From Straminergon stramineum (taxonomy: Eukaryota > Streptophyta > Bryopsida > Hypnales > Calliergonaceae), in NCBI GenBank assembly GCA_963920665.1, contig OY987266.1, positions 11,413,001-11,477,000 on the forward strand: a stretch of DNA of 64,000 nt. Direction: 5' to 3'. A program made the position numbers and the translations under genes. Shown here one piece after another: positions 23,674-34,291 of the stretch (positions within the stretch are counted from its first letter, which is position 1; each line of letters begins with the position of its first letter). The notes beneath the pieces are model-generated. The model did no database searches, was not told the DNA's origin, and worked only from the letters and a program-made list of their open reading frames with translations.

Positions 23674-25643
23674 CTATGGACACCAATCTTCATCTCCTTT
23701 CACCTCAACTCCACTACTCTCTCCGTTAGCTCTTCGTTCAAAATCTTCATTGTCCGAATCATCTTCCGTATCATCTGAATCAAGTATCGTGGTCTTCTTC
23801 AAGCCTTTCTTTAAAATAGGTTTACTCCCTTCCTTCGAATTTAATTTCTTTTTATTTACTTTCATAGAACCATGACGGGCTTTTTGAATAGGAACTTTTC
23901 TTTTCCTTCTATTGAAGGAAGCATTGACATCCTCATCAAGAGGGGTCTTTTTCTTCACCGGAGAGATAGCAAAAGGTTGCATATCTTTTTTAATTTCCCC
24001 CTTACTGGATTCTTGAACCACTGCTTTCGATTTGGAGTCGGCCTGTCCGTGAACGGTTATCTCCACTTTGACTTTCTTTTGAAGTAGCGGAGTGCTAGTT
24101 GTTGCTTTGATGGGTTCTCCTACCATTCGTTTTTCTAAACGACGAGCACGCAACGTTACCAACAGTGGCTGATCACTATCCATATCAGTGAGGCATGTAT
24201 GTGATGGCACTACTTTTTGTACATTACTGCCTGTAGAAATTTCTTTCGAAATGTTCATTAGACGTTTTCCATACCCAAAGCTTTGAAAACCCTCTAATCT
24301 TGTGATAGTTGGCTTCAACGCTATTGGTGGAAGAGCGCTAGATCTCTGTACCTCAGAAATTGACTTCATTGGCTCCTTTCCTTTATCATTGTCCACAATA
24401 CTTGATTTTGTGAATGCCATCTTGGTTGAAGTACTCTTCTTCTGTGCCTCAATATTTGATTCACCCTTGTCGCCACTGTTTTGGCCCACATCTTTTGGGA
24501 TGTCCAACTCATTGACCTTGTGTCCTTTTCTATCATTTTCTTCGACATTCTCTTCCACCATATCTAGTGCCACAGATTGAGATTTCGAAATTTGAACATC
24601 TTCATCTGTTCTGGCATTGCCAAAAGCATCCCCATTCATTTCCACCTCCTCAACAATAACAACTCCCTTTTTCGATAGAACAGTTTCGCTACTCATGTAT
24701 GCAGTTCCGTCGCAATATGCTACTATTGAAGGTAGATTCTCCTCTACCCCTATTTCATCCTCATCTTCTAAAAAATCATACAAATCGTTCGCATTGCCTT
24801 CAACATTCGCATAGCGGTCATTACGATTATGATACGTATCATCCACCAAATTGGAAATGTCTTCCATAGCGTCTTCATCTTCTGACGGTGCTGCACAACA
24901 TAAGTCATCCTCGCCATTTACTACTTTAAAGGCCCTTTCCAAATTCTCGTCATCATCCTCGTCATCATCCTCATTATCATCTTCGTTCATCGGCCTATCC
25001 GAATCCTTCGACTCCACTGTCTCCATGTTATCGTCGTACCATTTCTTTTCATCTTTTTCTTTCGATGCGTTTAGGACTTTGGAATTAGTATACACATACA
25101 CCAAATCCGCTGCTCTCTCTGGCTTCAATCTGTTTCGCGATTTGTTGTGAACAAAAGAATAGCTGCTCCAATTCCGTTCACATGAAGATGATGACACCGG
25201 TTGGGCCAATATCCTCTTTGCTAATGGAGCTATGAACTTGCCACAAGCACCTTCAAAATCCCACCAAGCATGTGCCGACAACATTTGTTCTCCCAGATTC
25301 AACATATTGTGGAATGGAGGTTCCTTATGTCGAAAAGCCACAAATTCTCGAACCACTGCTACGTACTCATCCGGTTTACATATTTTCTCCAAAACACGCT
25401 TACATGCTGACATTGCATCTTCATCATCGGCTAGTTCTTTGTCATGTAGAAGGTATGGATTCAAGAGAGCTGCGGCAGATTGGAGATCGTTAGCTACCAT
25501 TTCCCTTCGCACATGAAAGGACTATATCAATGGAATTGCCTTGCTCTCTTCCAAACAAAATGGCGGACTTTCTAATCCATACACATGCTTTTCTAATTTC
25601 CTCATAATATGCAACACCTTCCCCATACATGGTGATTTCGAAT
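23674..25643 (-). pseudogene. hAT transposase C-terminal half with long acidic tail, interrupted by a stop
   Basis: DNA-transposase relic. Read on the minus strand, the frame enters from the N gap (KSPCMGKVLHIMRKLEKHVYG), hits an in-frame TAG at 25522-25524, then continues open for 612 codons to 23674. The hAT dimerisation domain lies at about residues 70-150 of that second part: AHAWWDFEGACGKFIAPLAK, then SSSSCERNWSSYSFVHNKSR, then NRLKPERAADLVYVYTN. After it comes an unusually long tail of about 450 residues with Asp/Glu runs (about 175-190) and Lys/Arg-rich stretches that resemble nuclear localisation signals, ending GDEDWCP. The N-terminal zinc finger and catalytic part are absent or in the gap. 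The stop and missing half argue for a dead copy, though the tail frame is intact. A spliced or domesticated gene is a weaker alternative. Confidence 0.75.
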
Positions 25644-25843
25644 NNNNNNNNNNNNNNNNNNNNNNNNNNNNNNNNNNNNNNNNNNNNNNNNNNNNNNNNN
25701 NNNNNNNNNNNNNNNNNNNNNNNNNNNNNNNNNNNNNNNNNNNNNNNNNNNNNNNNNNNNNNNNNNNNNNNNNNNNNNNNNNNNNNNNNNNNNNNNNNNN
25801 NNNNNNNNNNNNNNNNNNNNNNNNNNNNNNNNNNNNNNNNNNN
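25644..25843. other. Assembly gap, 200 N
   Basis: Exactly 200 undetermined bases, the standard size for a gap of unknown length. It removes the 5' part of the hAT transposase. Confidence 0.99.
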
Positions 25844-25948
25844 AACGCACCTTTGGATATAAGTATAATGAAATTTCCTTCTTTCGAGGGGATGTTCATT
25901 ATGTTAGATTTTGTTAATATCTATTGAAACTTGTAAAACATATTATGT

Positions 25949-26199
25949 TTAACCCCTCAAGGCCCAAGCAATTTCTGTACTTTTTTACAAGTTTGAACTT
26001 TGATTTGACAATATGCATTGTACATCAAGCTTATTATATGATTTCAATTGTACTTTTGAACTTCCCCATTCAATATGAACATCATAATAATCAATTTCTT
26101 TAGATATACTTCTTAAAATGTTGGAAAATGAAGTTATAACTTTCACTTGTTGCACAAGTGACAGGCCTAAAATAGTCTCCTTGGGCCTTGAGTGGTTAA
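25949..26199. mobile_element. TTAA-type MITE, copy A (251 bp), deletion derivative of copy B
   Basis: TTAA at 25949-25952 and 26196-26199 bounds termini CCCCTCAAGGCCCAAG and its near-perfect inverted copy CTTGGGCCTTGAGTGG. Its left 60 bp and right 190 bp align with the two ends of the 1021-bp element at 49366-50386. The middle of that element is missing, so this is an internal-deletion derivative. No coding capacity. Confidence 0.9.
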
Positions 26200-28000
26200 C
26201 AAGTTTTAAAAGTTCTAACCAAAAAATTCATGTTAAATTTACTATTTCTATCTTGGCAAATTTCTACTAGAACTTGTTACAAATTGTTGAACATCAAAAA
26301 TTTTAATTACAAATTTCAACAAATTTGAGCACAATCTATCATGATGAACATAAAAGAAGGAAATATAGAACTTATGTTTATACCTAAGGGTGATTTTGTA
26401 CTAGTAATTAATTTTTGGAGGGTAAAAAATAGGAATTTGAAGAAGATTGCAAACAAATCACTTTTTCTTTTTGTCTACAAAATAGTGCATTTTTATTTTT
26501 GTGTAATAACATACAAAATTTTAAATAGCAATTTATGCATACACCAAACAAATATTAAAGCATTATAAATATATTTTGGGGGTAGGGTCCTTTGTATTGT
26601 ACTTGATATCTTGTTTTTCATGTAACTTTCAAAATTGGATGACCTCGTGGTCAATTTCAAACTTCCATATCTTGTATTCTATACCTTCAATGATTGAATT
26701 TCTTAAATAGTTTAAATTGAAAAGGTTGAATTCCCCTAGAATGGTGGGATGTCCTCTAGTATCTGTTAAACACACTTATAAAAGATTGTTTTCTAACATA
26801 TAAAGATTTGACCAAAGTTCAAGCCAAAAGTGACGATTTTTTGTATTCCTTCTTTACAATGTTAGAAACAACCTAAGATATATATAGATATATATATCCA
26901 AAATGGCACCCAACTCAATATGGTATCCTAATGTCGGGACCCAATGGCATCCTCTTTGCATTCTAATCTAGTAAAACTACATGTGGAGTGTAATAGGGGT
27001 TCAAAGGGGTGGAAATGGGTTAAATATTTACTGCTTTATAACTTCCAAGAACACCACGTGCAATATCAATAAATGGACAAAGATTCCTTTATTATTCCAC
27101 CATTTGAAGGGATGTTTTTGAATTTACCATTGTACTTGTGTAGGGAATCCAAAAAAACAATAGAATCCAAAAGGACAAGAATAATTCCCCTAGAGACAAC
27201 AATGAGAAACTATATGTTTTTGCTTTGACCAACTATAATATGTGTGTTTTTACTAAAAAATGAGTTGACCGAAATACTTGTGAAAATCTCTTAAATTTGC
27301 CATTCTAAGCTTATTGCAACAAAAAAAAATTTGCAAAACCAATCAAACTAAATATGTGTCCCAACAATGCGTATATATACCTTTAAGTATGTTTACACTT
27401 AGTGTTAAAGAGTGTTGTTACTGAAGGTCTTAGGAATGAATTTAGACCTATTTCTGTACTAGATTCACATTGCAAACATCACTCCTAACACTAAGTGCGA
27501 ACATACTTTCAAACTCCGTACTTCTTTGAGGAGGCACAGAATTTAACTCACAATTGTAGTATGCATACACACCACGTGCCACAATGCTTGTAGATTTTCC
27601 AACACCTGTCATAAACTGTCCAAGTGGGCACATAGCTCGCTTCACAACAAACATGGCCGAAGGCTGATCAACGTTTGTTCTCCACTTGGCGAGCAGGCGT
27701 GCTCCCATGTGGACCCAATTCCACACTTTTCAATGAGAAGACTTGGCTCCAGCCAGCTTGGACCGACTTGGCAATCTATTAGCTGCTGCCCGCAGATTTC
27801 AAACTTCCAGCAACAACCGGCTTCAGCGAGTTTGAGTCTTGGAGATGCAGTTGTCTCATAAAATTAATAAACTTAGTAAAGCTTGAGCATAATCTTATCA
27901 AAGGGACTCATGCAATGCATGAGTGACACGCGAAAATCTGAATTTTGCGGTGGCGTTTCCTGTCTTCAACACCCTTGAGTTCTGGCATGTCGATGTCGAT
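26200..28000. other. Intergenic DNA upstream of the LEA gene
   Basis: AT-rich to about 27440, then a GC-richer, less repetitive stretch. A minus-strand frame at 27448-27726 (92 codons, MWNWVHMGARLLAKWRTNVD...) has a fairly protein-like composition, but I do not recognise it and see no partner exons. It is noted here and not called as a gene. CACGTG motifs occur at 27055-27060 and 27573-27578. Confidence 0.5.
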
Positions 28001-28015
28001 CTCCACATTATAAAG
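27573..28015 (+). promoter_or_regulatory. Putative LEA promoter: G-box/ABRE core and TATA-like element
   Basis: CACCACGTGCCAC at 27571-27583 contains CACGTG, the core of abscisic-acid response elements and G-boxes. TATAAAG lies at 28009-28015, about 275 bp before the ATG. Abscisic-acid control of LEA genes is well established, but a role for this site is inference. Confidence 0.4.
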
Positions 28016-28288
28016 TTTCCACTCGGGATTTCTCAATTTATATCGCAGATTATCTGCACCTGGGATTCCTACATCTATCGTAGAGGACTGGTGTTTTGGT
28101 CATCAGTGTAGAGGATTGTGGCAAGGAACGAAACAGAAAGGGAACTGAAAGGAAATCTGGGTAGAGGCGAGAGGCACTTGAGACTGATGATCTGCGAGGA
28201 CTTTTGAAGGTTTGCCTAGGAACTGTATATAGACTATCCGAGTTTCAAAGGCATTTGGATCAGCAGATAAGAATTGGAGCTGGCAAAG

Positions 28289-31200
28289 ATGAGGAAGATG
28301 TCAGGAATTTTGGGGTTAACGTTACTGGTTCTGCTGTTATCACCAGCTACTTCGGAAGCGCTATGGCCCGAGAAGAAGCCTGCAACAGCAGGAGAAGCAG
28401 CGAACCAGGCCACAACGGACGCCGCTGGTAATGTTGGTGAGGTTCTTCTTCCACCTGCAATAATACTTGAGCCGAAAATTCTGAAACAGTGCATTGATGG
28501 CTAGTAAGTATGAATAAACTCAAGATTGTTTGTTCTGTTTCTCATCTCTTTTTATCAAAACAGGAGGGTATGTTGACGATACACTCTCGGCAACCAGAGA
28601 ACGAGCTGCTTACGCTGCAGGAGCAGTGAAAGATGCAGCCTCACCAGGTGCTCAGACGGTAACTGGTGGCAGGCAGGATCACGGTTCCACTGGGGCAACT
28701 GGAGCAGCGTACCGAGATGCACCAGGTTAGACTGGAATCCTGCATTTGTTTGTCTTGAACAGTGTTCCATTCTCTGAATTTCCACTTAGATGCTCCGTCG
28801 CCTATACTGAGAGATTGGAATTCACTACGGCAGGGAGGTATGTAGCAGACTCAGCCTCGGCAACTCAAGGCAAGGCTGCTCACGCAGCAGAAGCAGTGAA
28901 GGACACTGTTGCGAAAGCTACTCAGACGGTTGCAGACACAACACGAGCCGCAGGAGAGAAGGCTTCCGAAGCTGCAACGGCCACGAAGGATGCTGCTGTC
29001 GATGTACTCAACTTGAATTTGCACTTCATCCCCGTCGAACGCACAATAATATATTACTGGAGCAAGTTAAATCACATGCAATGAATGACGCATTTTTATA
29101 TTTCAAGTTATTGCAACCTACTTGAGCAAGAGTTGTTCACTGATGGCTATGGCAGCATTGATTTGTGATAAACAATTCCTTAATTTCTTACTGGTCATTG
29201 CTACTCCCGTGCAGACTGCACAAGTTGCACGAGACAAAGCAGCCCAGTCCTACGATGCTTCCGCGGAGACTCTCGGTGCAACCTCTAACAAAGCTGCGGA
29301 CACTGTTGGGAGCACGAGAGACAGAGTATGGGGCACGCCAGAATCGGAGAAAACTTATACGCAGCGTGCCCAAGATCACACATCATACGCCGGAGAAAAG
29401 CTTTCGGAGTCTGCTCAGGCTGCAGCCGATGCTGCACAAAGGGTACATTTGTCTGCACAGCATTGATTCTTTCCTAACTTGAATTAGCTCACTCTGATCT
29501 GTTTGCAATCAAAGTTTTGTTGATGGACGACTCACAAGGTTATAAGAATGCAGGCTGGCCAGAATGTGAGAGACAGCGCAGCAAGAGCATACGACTCGAC
29601 CACGAACACTCTTGGAACTCCTGTGAAGGACCAAGCTTGGGGCAATGGGAATGAAGATCGAGGAATCATGGACAAAGCTGGAGATCACTACCAGAGTGCC
29701 AAAGATTCGGTCAGCGATGCTGCATACCGAACTGGTGATGCGGTGTCGAACGCTGCGGGTGCAACAAAAGACGCTACATCAAGGGTAAACTTTTCCGTCA
29801 CATTCGGGCGTAATTTTGTCTGGCAGGAAGAGGGAATCGGAAAATGTGACCGCTGTCTGAAATTTTGTCTACAGACTAATAAGATTTTCGTCTTTCTTAT
29901 TTGCAGACTGGCGAGGCAGCAAGGGACACTGCCTACGGAACCATGGGGTACGAAGCTCCTTCTGACAAAGGATACACAGCGGAAGCATACGACTCCGCTC
30001 GCGATGCTTCATCCAGTGCTTACGAGGCCGGCAGAAACAAATTAGGAAACATCATCGAGATCTTAGGTTGGCACAGATCGCCGGAAGACGAGCATACCAA
30101 GAACTCCCCTTACGACGTCTTGGTCGGAAACACCAGATACGTGTGGCATCAGCGTCCCGACTCCGACGACTCGTATTATCAGAAAGCGAAAGACACATTC
30201 GGGGGAGCCACGGAGACTACCTCAGACAAAGCCAGCCAAGCCAAAAATGCTGCGTACGACAGCGCTGGCCAAACCACAGAGAATGTGAAGTCCTTCACGG
30301 GATGTGCAAAGGACGCCGTGGTGGACACCGCGAACCGAGCTTCGGAGACTGTGAAGGAGAAGACCGGTCAAAGTGGAAAGACTGCCAGTGACTACAGTCA
30401 GAGAGGCAAGGAAGCTCTCGGCGCAGGAGCGGCTGCCATAGGCGCACACAAACTAGGTCTGAAATCATTTTTCCTTCACCATAGCTGATATTGCAATCAT
30501 TCTTCTCCTTTCACATTGCAGAATTAGGGAATCCGTTCACATCAATGATATCTTCGTCCTCCGATTTCTAATTCAGCAACAATTTGAAGGTTATTCAATC
30601 TTTGAAGCGGCTTAAGAACAAAGTATTTAAGAACAAAATCGAAAGAAAAGCAGGGGAAAGGCAATCAAAGAAGAAATCGGAGATTCCTTGAAATCAGAAA
30701 CTTGACTATAGCCAAAATGGCTCGTAAATGCGTGTGCAGCCGAGACTCCCAAGAACCAAAGAGTGAGTAGAGTGTTCCGTTTCCTGCATCTCCTCGCGTA
30801 CGCCGTGACGTTCGGTTCCGCTGTCTGGATGACATTCATCTCCGGCCGCATCTTATCCCGGACGATTCCTCGCGAGCAGTTCCGGGCAGTGCAAACGCGA
30901 CTGTTCCCGTACTTCCTTAAATTCATGGTAGCCGGCGAAGTGGCTCTCGCAGTCCTCAGTAGTCTCACCAGCAGTAGCTCCTCGAAGTGGTCACTTCTTG
31001 GTTTCTTGTTCTTGATCGCTGCCACGGCTTTCAACGCCTTCGTTCTTGAACCAAAAACAACGAAGGTACATACATCCTCACTTTCTTCTCTTCTTTCTAC
31101 AAATACAATTTCTTCAAACAAGTAGTAGCCGCTCGAGCTCCAGTAGCCTCTCCTTCAGTAGCCAACTCTTGGTTTCTTGTTCTTGATCGCTCCCTCTGCC

Positions 31201-31501
31201 TTGAATGCCTTCGTTCATAAACCAAAAACAACCGAAGGTACATAACTTACATCCACACTTTCTTCTCCTCAGTCTTTCTTCTAATACAGTTTCTTAAAAC
31301 AAGAATAACAAGCTCGCTCGCTTCCTGCAGATTTACCTGGAAAGGTTGAGGATGGAGAAAGAAGAAGGAAGAGGACTGGATGCATCGGCTAAGCAACAGA
31401 AGTTCGATGAAGTGCATGGACTCTCCGCACTGTTGAATCTCTTGAGCGTGGCTGGTTTGACGTTGCACGGCTGGAACATGGTTCCAGCTCTGTCTTCGTA
31501 G
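28289..31501 (+). CDS. LEA-repeat protein fused to a TMEM205-like membrane domain (eight exons)
   Basis: Likely a desiccation/stress protein anchored in a membrane. Exons: 28289-28436, 28564-28725, 28834-29003, 29215-29442, 29554-29784, 29907-30456, 30740-31065, 31331-31501; frame continuity gives 661 residues. Residues 1-25 are a signal peptide or anchor (GILGLTLLVLLLSPATSEA). Residues about 30-490 are Ala/Lys/Glu/Asp/Thr-rich LEA_4-like amphipathic repeats. Exon starts repeat a motif: AQVARDKAAQSYD, GQNVRDSAARAYD, GEAARDTAYG. The last 165 residues match the TMEM205/DUF4149 family: FRFLHLLAYAVTFGSAVWMT, FPYFLKFMVAGEVAL, then ERLRMEKEEGRG and HGLSALLNLLSVAGLTLHGW in the final exon. Arabidopsis has LEA-plus-TMEM205 proteins of this design. 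The exon 1 donor is ambiguous (28428 or 28437, both phase 1). A competing ending is described as a finding. Confidence 0.85.
30522..30571 (+). other. Possible alternative terminal exon of the LEA gene
   Basis: After a CACATTGCAG acceptor, this 50-base segment continues the frame from the donor at 30456 (residues LGNPFTSMISSSSDF) and ends in TAA at 30569-30571. If used, the protein would be a LEA protein without the TMEM205 domain. The phase is compatible; usage cannot be judged from sequence. Confidence 0.35.
30970..31312 (+). repeat. Partial tandem duplication of the TMEM205 exon end
   Basis: About 30970-31132 and 31139-31312 are two copies offset by roughly 171 bp. Both contain CTTGGTTTCTTGTTCTTGAT, CCAAAAACAAC, GAAGGTACATA and ACTTTCTTCTC. 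The first copy holds the real exon end and donor. The second lies in the following intron as a decayed copy; its GAAGGTACATA donor survives but the frame has changed (TTCTTGAA became TTCATAAA, giving a stop). Confidence 0.85.
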
Positions 31502-32255
31502 AAAACATATCATGTTCATCAAGCTAGCTATAGTCATGCGTTTCTCTATACGAAAGTTATGTAGATAGTATTTCCGAGGATTTGCAGCATAGCGAGTTGG
31601 ACAATTCAGGAACTGGTTGAGTAAATGTGATTACCGAGAGAAGGATTAGCTGAAAAGAGTTCCAGTTCGTGTGTGTACTTCTGTAAAATGTGTGGCAATG
31701 TGGATGGATTTTGGCATATCTGGAAGAAATTCCAAGCTGAAGTCATAAGCTATTCTATTATCGATATTTGTATTGTATAAAGAATCAATGTGTAGCCCTT
31801 TTTTTGTACACAAATCTTTTTTGTTCTGTATATGATAACTACATATAAATGCGTTGGAAGAAGCAATTGGGCATTGTTCCATTTATCAAATTGCTAATTG
31901 TATTGTTGCATCTCGTTGGTAATCCAAAAAGTATTTTAAATAACCCTCTTATGCATATTTTGAACACTATGTAGATGAACTATAAATTTTGAACTTGTTG
32001 TATCTAAAAGCAACCCTTTTAGATGAGAATTTGAAGGGTGTAGTTTTAAAATGGGATTAGAAGTAGATGTAGTTATTACATTACAATGATTAATCCTACA
32101 AGTATGGTAGGGTGGATTGTGTCACCTACAAAGAGTATTTTTGTAATAAATTGATATAGTTCAATTTCAAATAATAAAATTATTTTAGAAATTATATAGT
32201 CACTTTGGAAAATTAGTGCCACATATATAAATAAGACAAAACAATGTAATCTCCA
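31502..32255 (+). other. 3' UTR and flank of the LEA-TMEM205 gene
   Basis: Mixed composition to about 31900, then AT-rich. No coding region seen. Confidence 0.5.
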
Positions 32256-32857
32256 TTAACCCCTAGAGGACCATAAGGCCACCACAACGCTTCTGTAACT
32301 ATATTTGTAGAAAATTTGGAATGTGAACCTCACCAGTAGTCTATGACCAACAAAGAGACCGTAGATGATTTTTTTTGTTGAATCTATCGATACAATTTGA
32401 TCGAGAAATGATTGAGTGAGCGATTTACTACGAATTTTTTGAGAATAGAAAAAGTACTCTAGGCTATCACTTCACATGTTCATATCTTTTTATCGACATC
32501 TCAAAATGATTTGAAAAAAATTGCATATCTAAATCATGATGATATGCACTTATGGAAAAAAAATCAGAGTTTTTGGATCACCTTTGAGCATTCCGATTTC
32601 AACATTTCAATTTCAGAGCATGTACAAAGTTCCAGAGAACTAGATATCTTTCATCAATGTTGTCAACAGTGGCATTTTCTCAAAAATTGTGCGATTTTGT
32701 TGATCTTTTTTTCATAGGAAAGCTACATAAGTCTTCTTTCATTTCAATGGTGGTGATTATCAAAATCTTATCACATATTTGAGAAATTATGCTTGTTACA
32801 AGAGCTAGTCAAGAAAACAAGAGCTCTGTTCAAACACCCCTGTCCTTTAGGGGTTAA
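32256..32857. mobile_element. TTAA-type element, copy C (602 bp)
   Basis: Intact TTAA at 32256-32259 and 32854-32857. Terminal inverted repeats CCCCTAGAGGAC at the left and CCCCTAAAGGAC on the complement of the right. No coding capacity. A fragment of a related left end lies at 20242. Confidence 0.8.
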
Positions 32858-32895
32858 GTTACGAGCAACATTTCTCTTTCTTCCAAACAAATCTA

Positions 32896-33863
32896 TTAAC
32901 CCCTCACCACCGAAGGTCCAAACGGCTCCAAAAACAACATTCCTCTTAAAGTGTTATAAATATAAATTTTAATAAGTTATAGAGATCTCAACCATACAAT
33001 CTTGTCGTGCACTTGTTGTAGATGGCTTGCAACAAATTTGGTGTCATTTGACCGCATAGATTGAAAGATTATAATGTTTTAGTGTTGAAAAAGGATGCTG
33101 AAATTTTCCAAAAAACACATTTGGAAGCGAAATTCGGTTTCTAAATCTACTCAAATGAAGAAACTTTAAACTAATAATTGATTCAAAATCAGCATACAAA
33201 CACATTGATGAAAAAATAATATCATTTGATTGACACATTGTGTATGCCAAATGGCTTTGAAATGTCAAAAAACAGCAAGAAAAGTTGCAAAAAACACATC
33301 AAAAACTAAACCTCCTACTACTAAAATGCTTCTCAGTCACTCATAACTTCTTAGGTGGATATGAAATTTTGTACACACAAACTAGACAAGTATGTGCAAC
33401 TTTTCCAAAAAAATTATCAAAAACAAACATTGTATGAAGAAGAAACAAGCTACCAAAGTTCACTCTAATTCAAAAACGTCGGGATTTTGAACTTCGAATT
33501 GCTCCCAAACATTCAAAACAACTTGGATTGGCATGAAAATTCTACCACAATAACTAGACTTCAAGGGGAACACAATCCAACAAATTTGATTGAAAACAAA
33601 CATTGGATGAAGGAGATACAAGCCCCCGAGGTTGCAGCCATCAAATGCAGTTTGGTGAACTTGAATTGAACTTGTGAACTTCGATTGGCTTCCAAAAATT
33701 CAGTACATCTTGGATTGATGTGAAAATTTTACCACACAAACTAGAAGAGAGAGCTCAACTTTTCCAACAAGTTTTATTAGATTCGGACATTTGATGCAAA
33801 AGTTACAGGACTTTGAATTTGACGTGAGGACACTTTTCGTTCTCTTCGGCGGTGAGGGGTTAA
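32896..33863. mobile_element. TTAA-type element, copy D (968 bp) with internal tandem units
   Basis: TTAA at 32896-32899 and 33860-33863 with inverted termini CCCCTCACCACCGAAGG and CCCCTCACCGCCGAAG (complement of the right end). Between 33350 and 33830 there are about three diverged tandem units of roughly 175-185 bp. Each contains CTTGGATTG(G/A)(C/T)ATGAAAATT-like and ACCACACAAACTAGA-like segments. No ORF of note. Confidence 0.85.
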
Positions 33864-33963
33864 CTCCATGAAATCTTATTGATCTATGTCTACCTTATTT
33901 CAAAGAATATGGGAAAGATGAAGTTATGACTCTAACCTACCCACCTTCATTCCAATTTAATTT

Positions 33964-34193
33964 TTAACCCCTAAACAATGCGGCAAACGTTTTTTGCCCA
34001 ATGAATGACAAGGAATTCTCCTCTGTAGGACAAAATTGCAACTACTCATCCTTGGAATTAGGGGTGGAAAGGGAAGATCTTCTACAATAGTTTGACTCCC
34101 AATGAGTGTTTTTGTTTTTTCTAAGGTGGATGATGTCACATGGTTCCATAATGGCTGATTTCTATGGTCACCAGCCTGGTGTTCAAGGGTTAA
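33964..34193. mobile_element. Probable TTAA-type MITE, copy E (230 bp)
   Basis: TTAACCCCTAAACA at 33964 pairs with TGTTCAAGGGTTAA ending at 34193. The inverted match is short and imperfect, so the call rests mainly on the TTAA and C-rich ends. Confidence 0.55.
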
Positions 34194-34291
34194 AGGACAT
34201 CACCCCTATTACTGAGGTAGTCACCAAAATTGCTTCAATTATTCAATCATAGTCATGTCATCCATTGGCCACTTTTTGGCCTCTACATCCT

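Larger units (their letters stand above)
23082..25903 (-). mobile_element. hAT-superfamily transposon, decayed, right end not found
   Basis: CAGGGTTGACAAATCCGAAC at 23082 has the form of a hAT terminal inverted repeat. It lies downstream of the C-terminal half of a hAT transposase read on the minus strand (23674-25643), so it would be the 3' end of the element. Next to it is a GC-rich subterminal zone. The 5' half is missing behind a 200-N gap at 25644-25843, and no matching right terminus is visible before 27 kb, so the gap size or assembly is probably wrong here. Confidence 0.7.

Noticed and set aside
27448..27726. 92-codon minus-strand frame upstream of the LEA gene
   Set aside because: Protein-like but unrecognised, with no splice partners or start context. 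Reported only as a note in the intergenic entry.
30457..30488. Reading through the LEA donor to a stop at 30488 as the gene's normal end
   Set aside because: The downstream TMEM205 exon joins in phase from 30456 and the LEA-TMEM205 architecture is known in plants. Read-through remains possible as intron retention.
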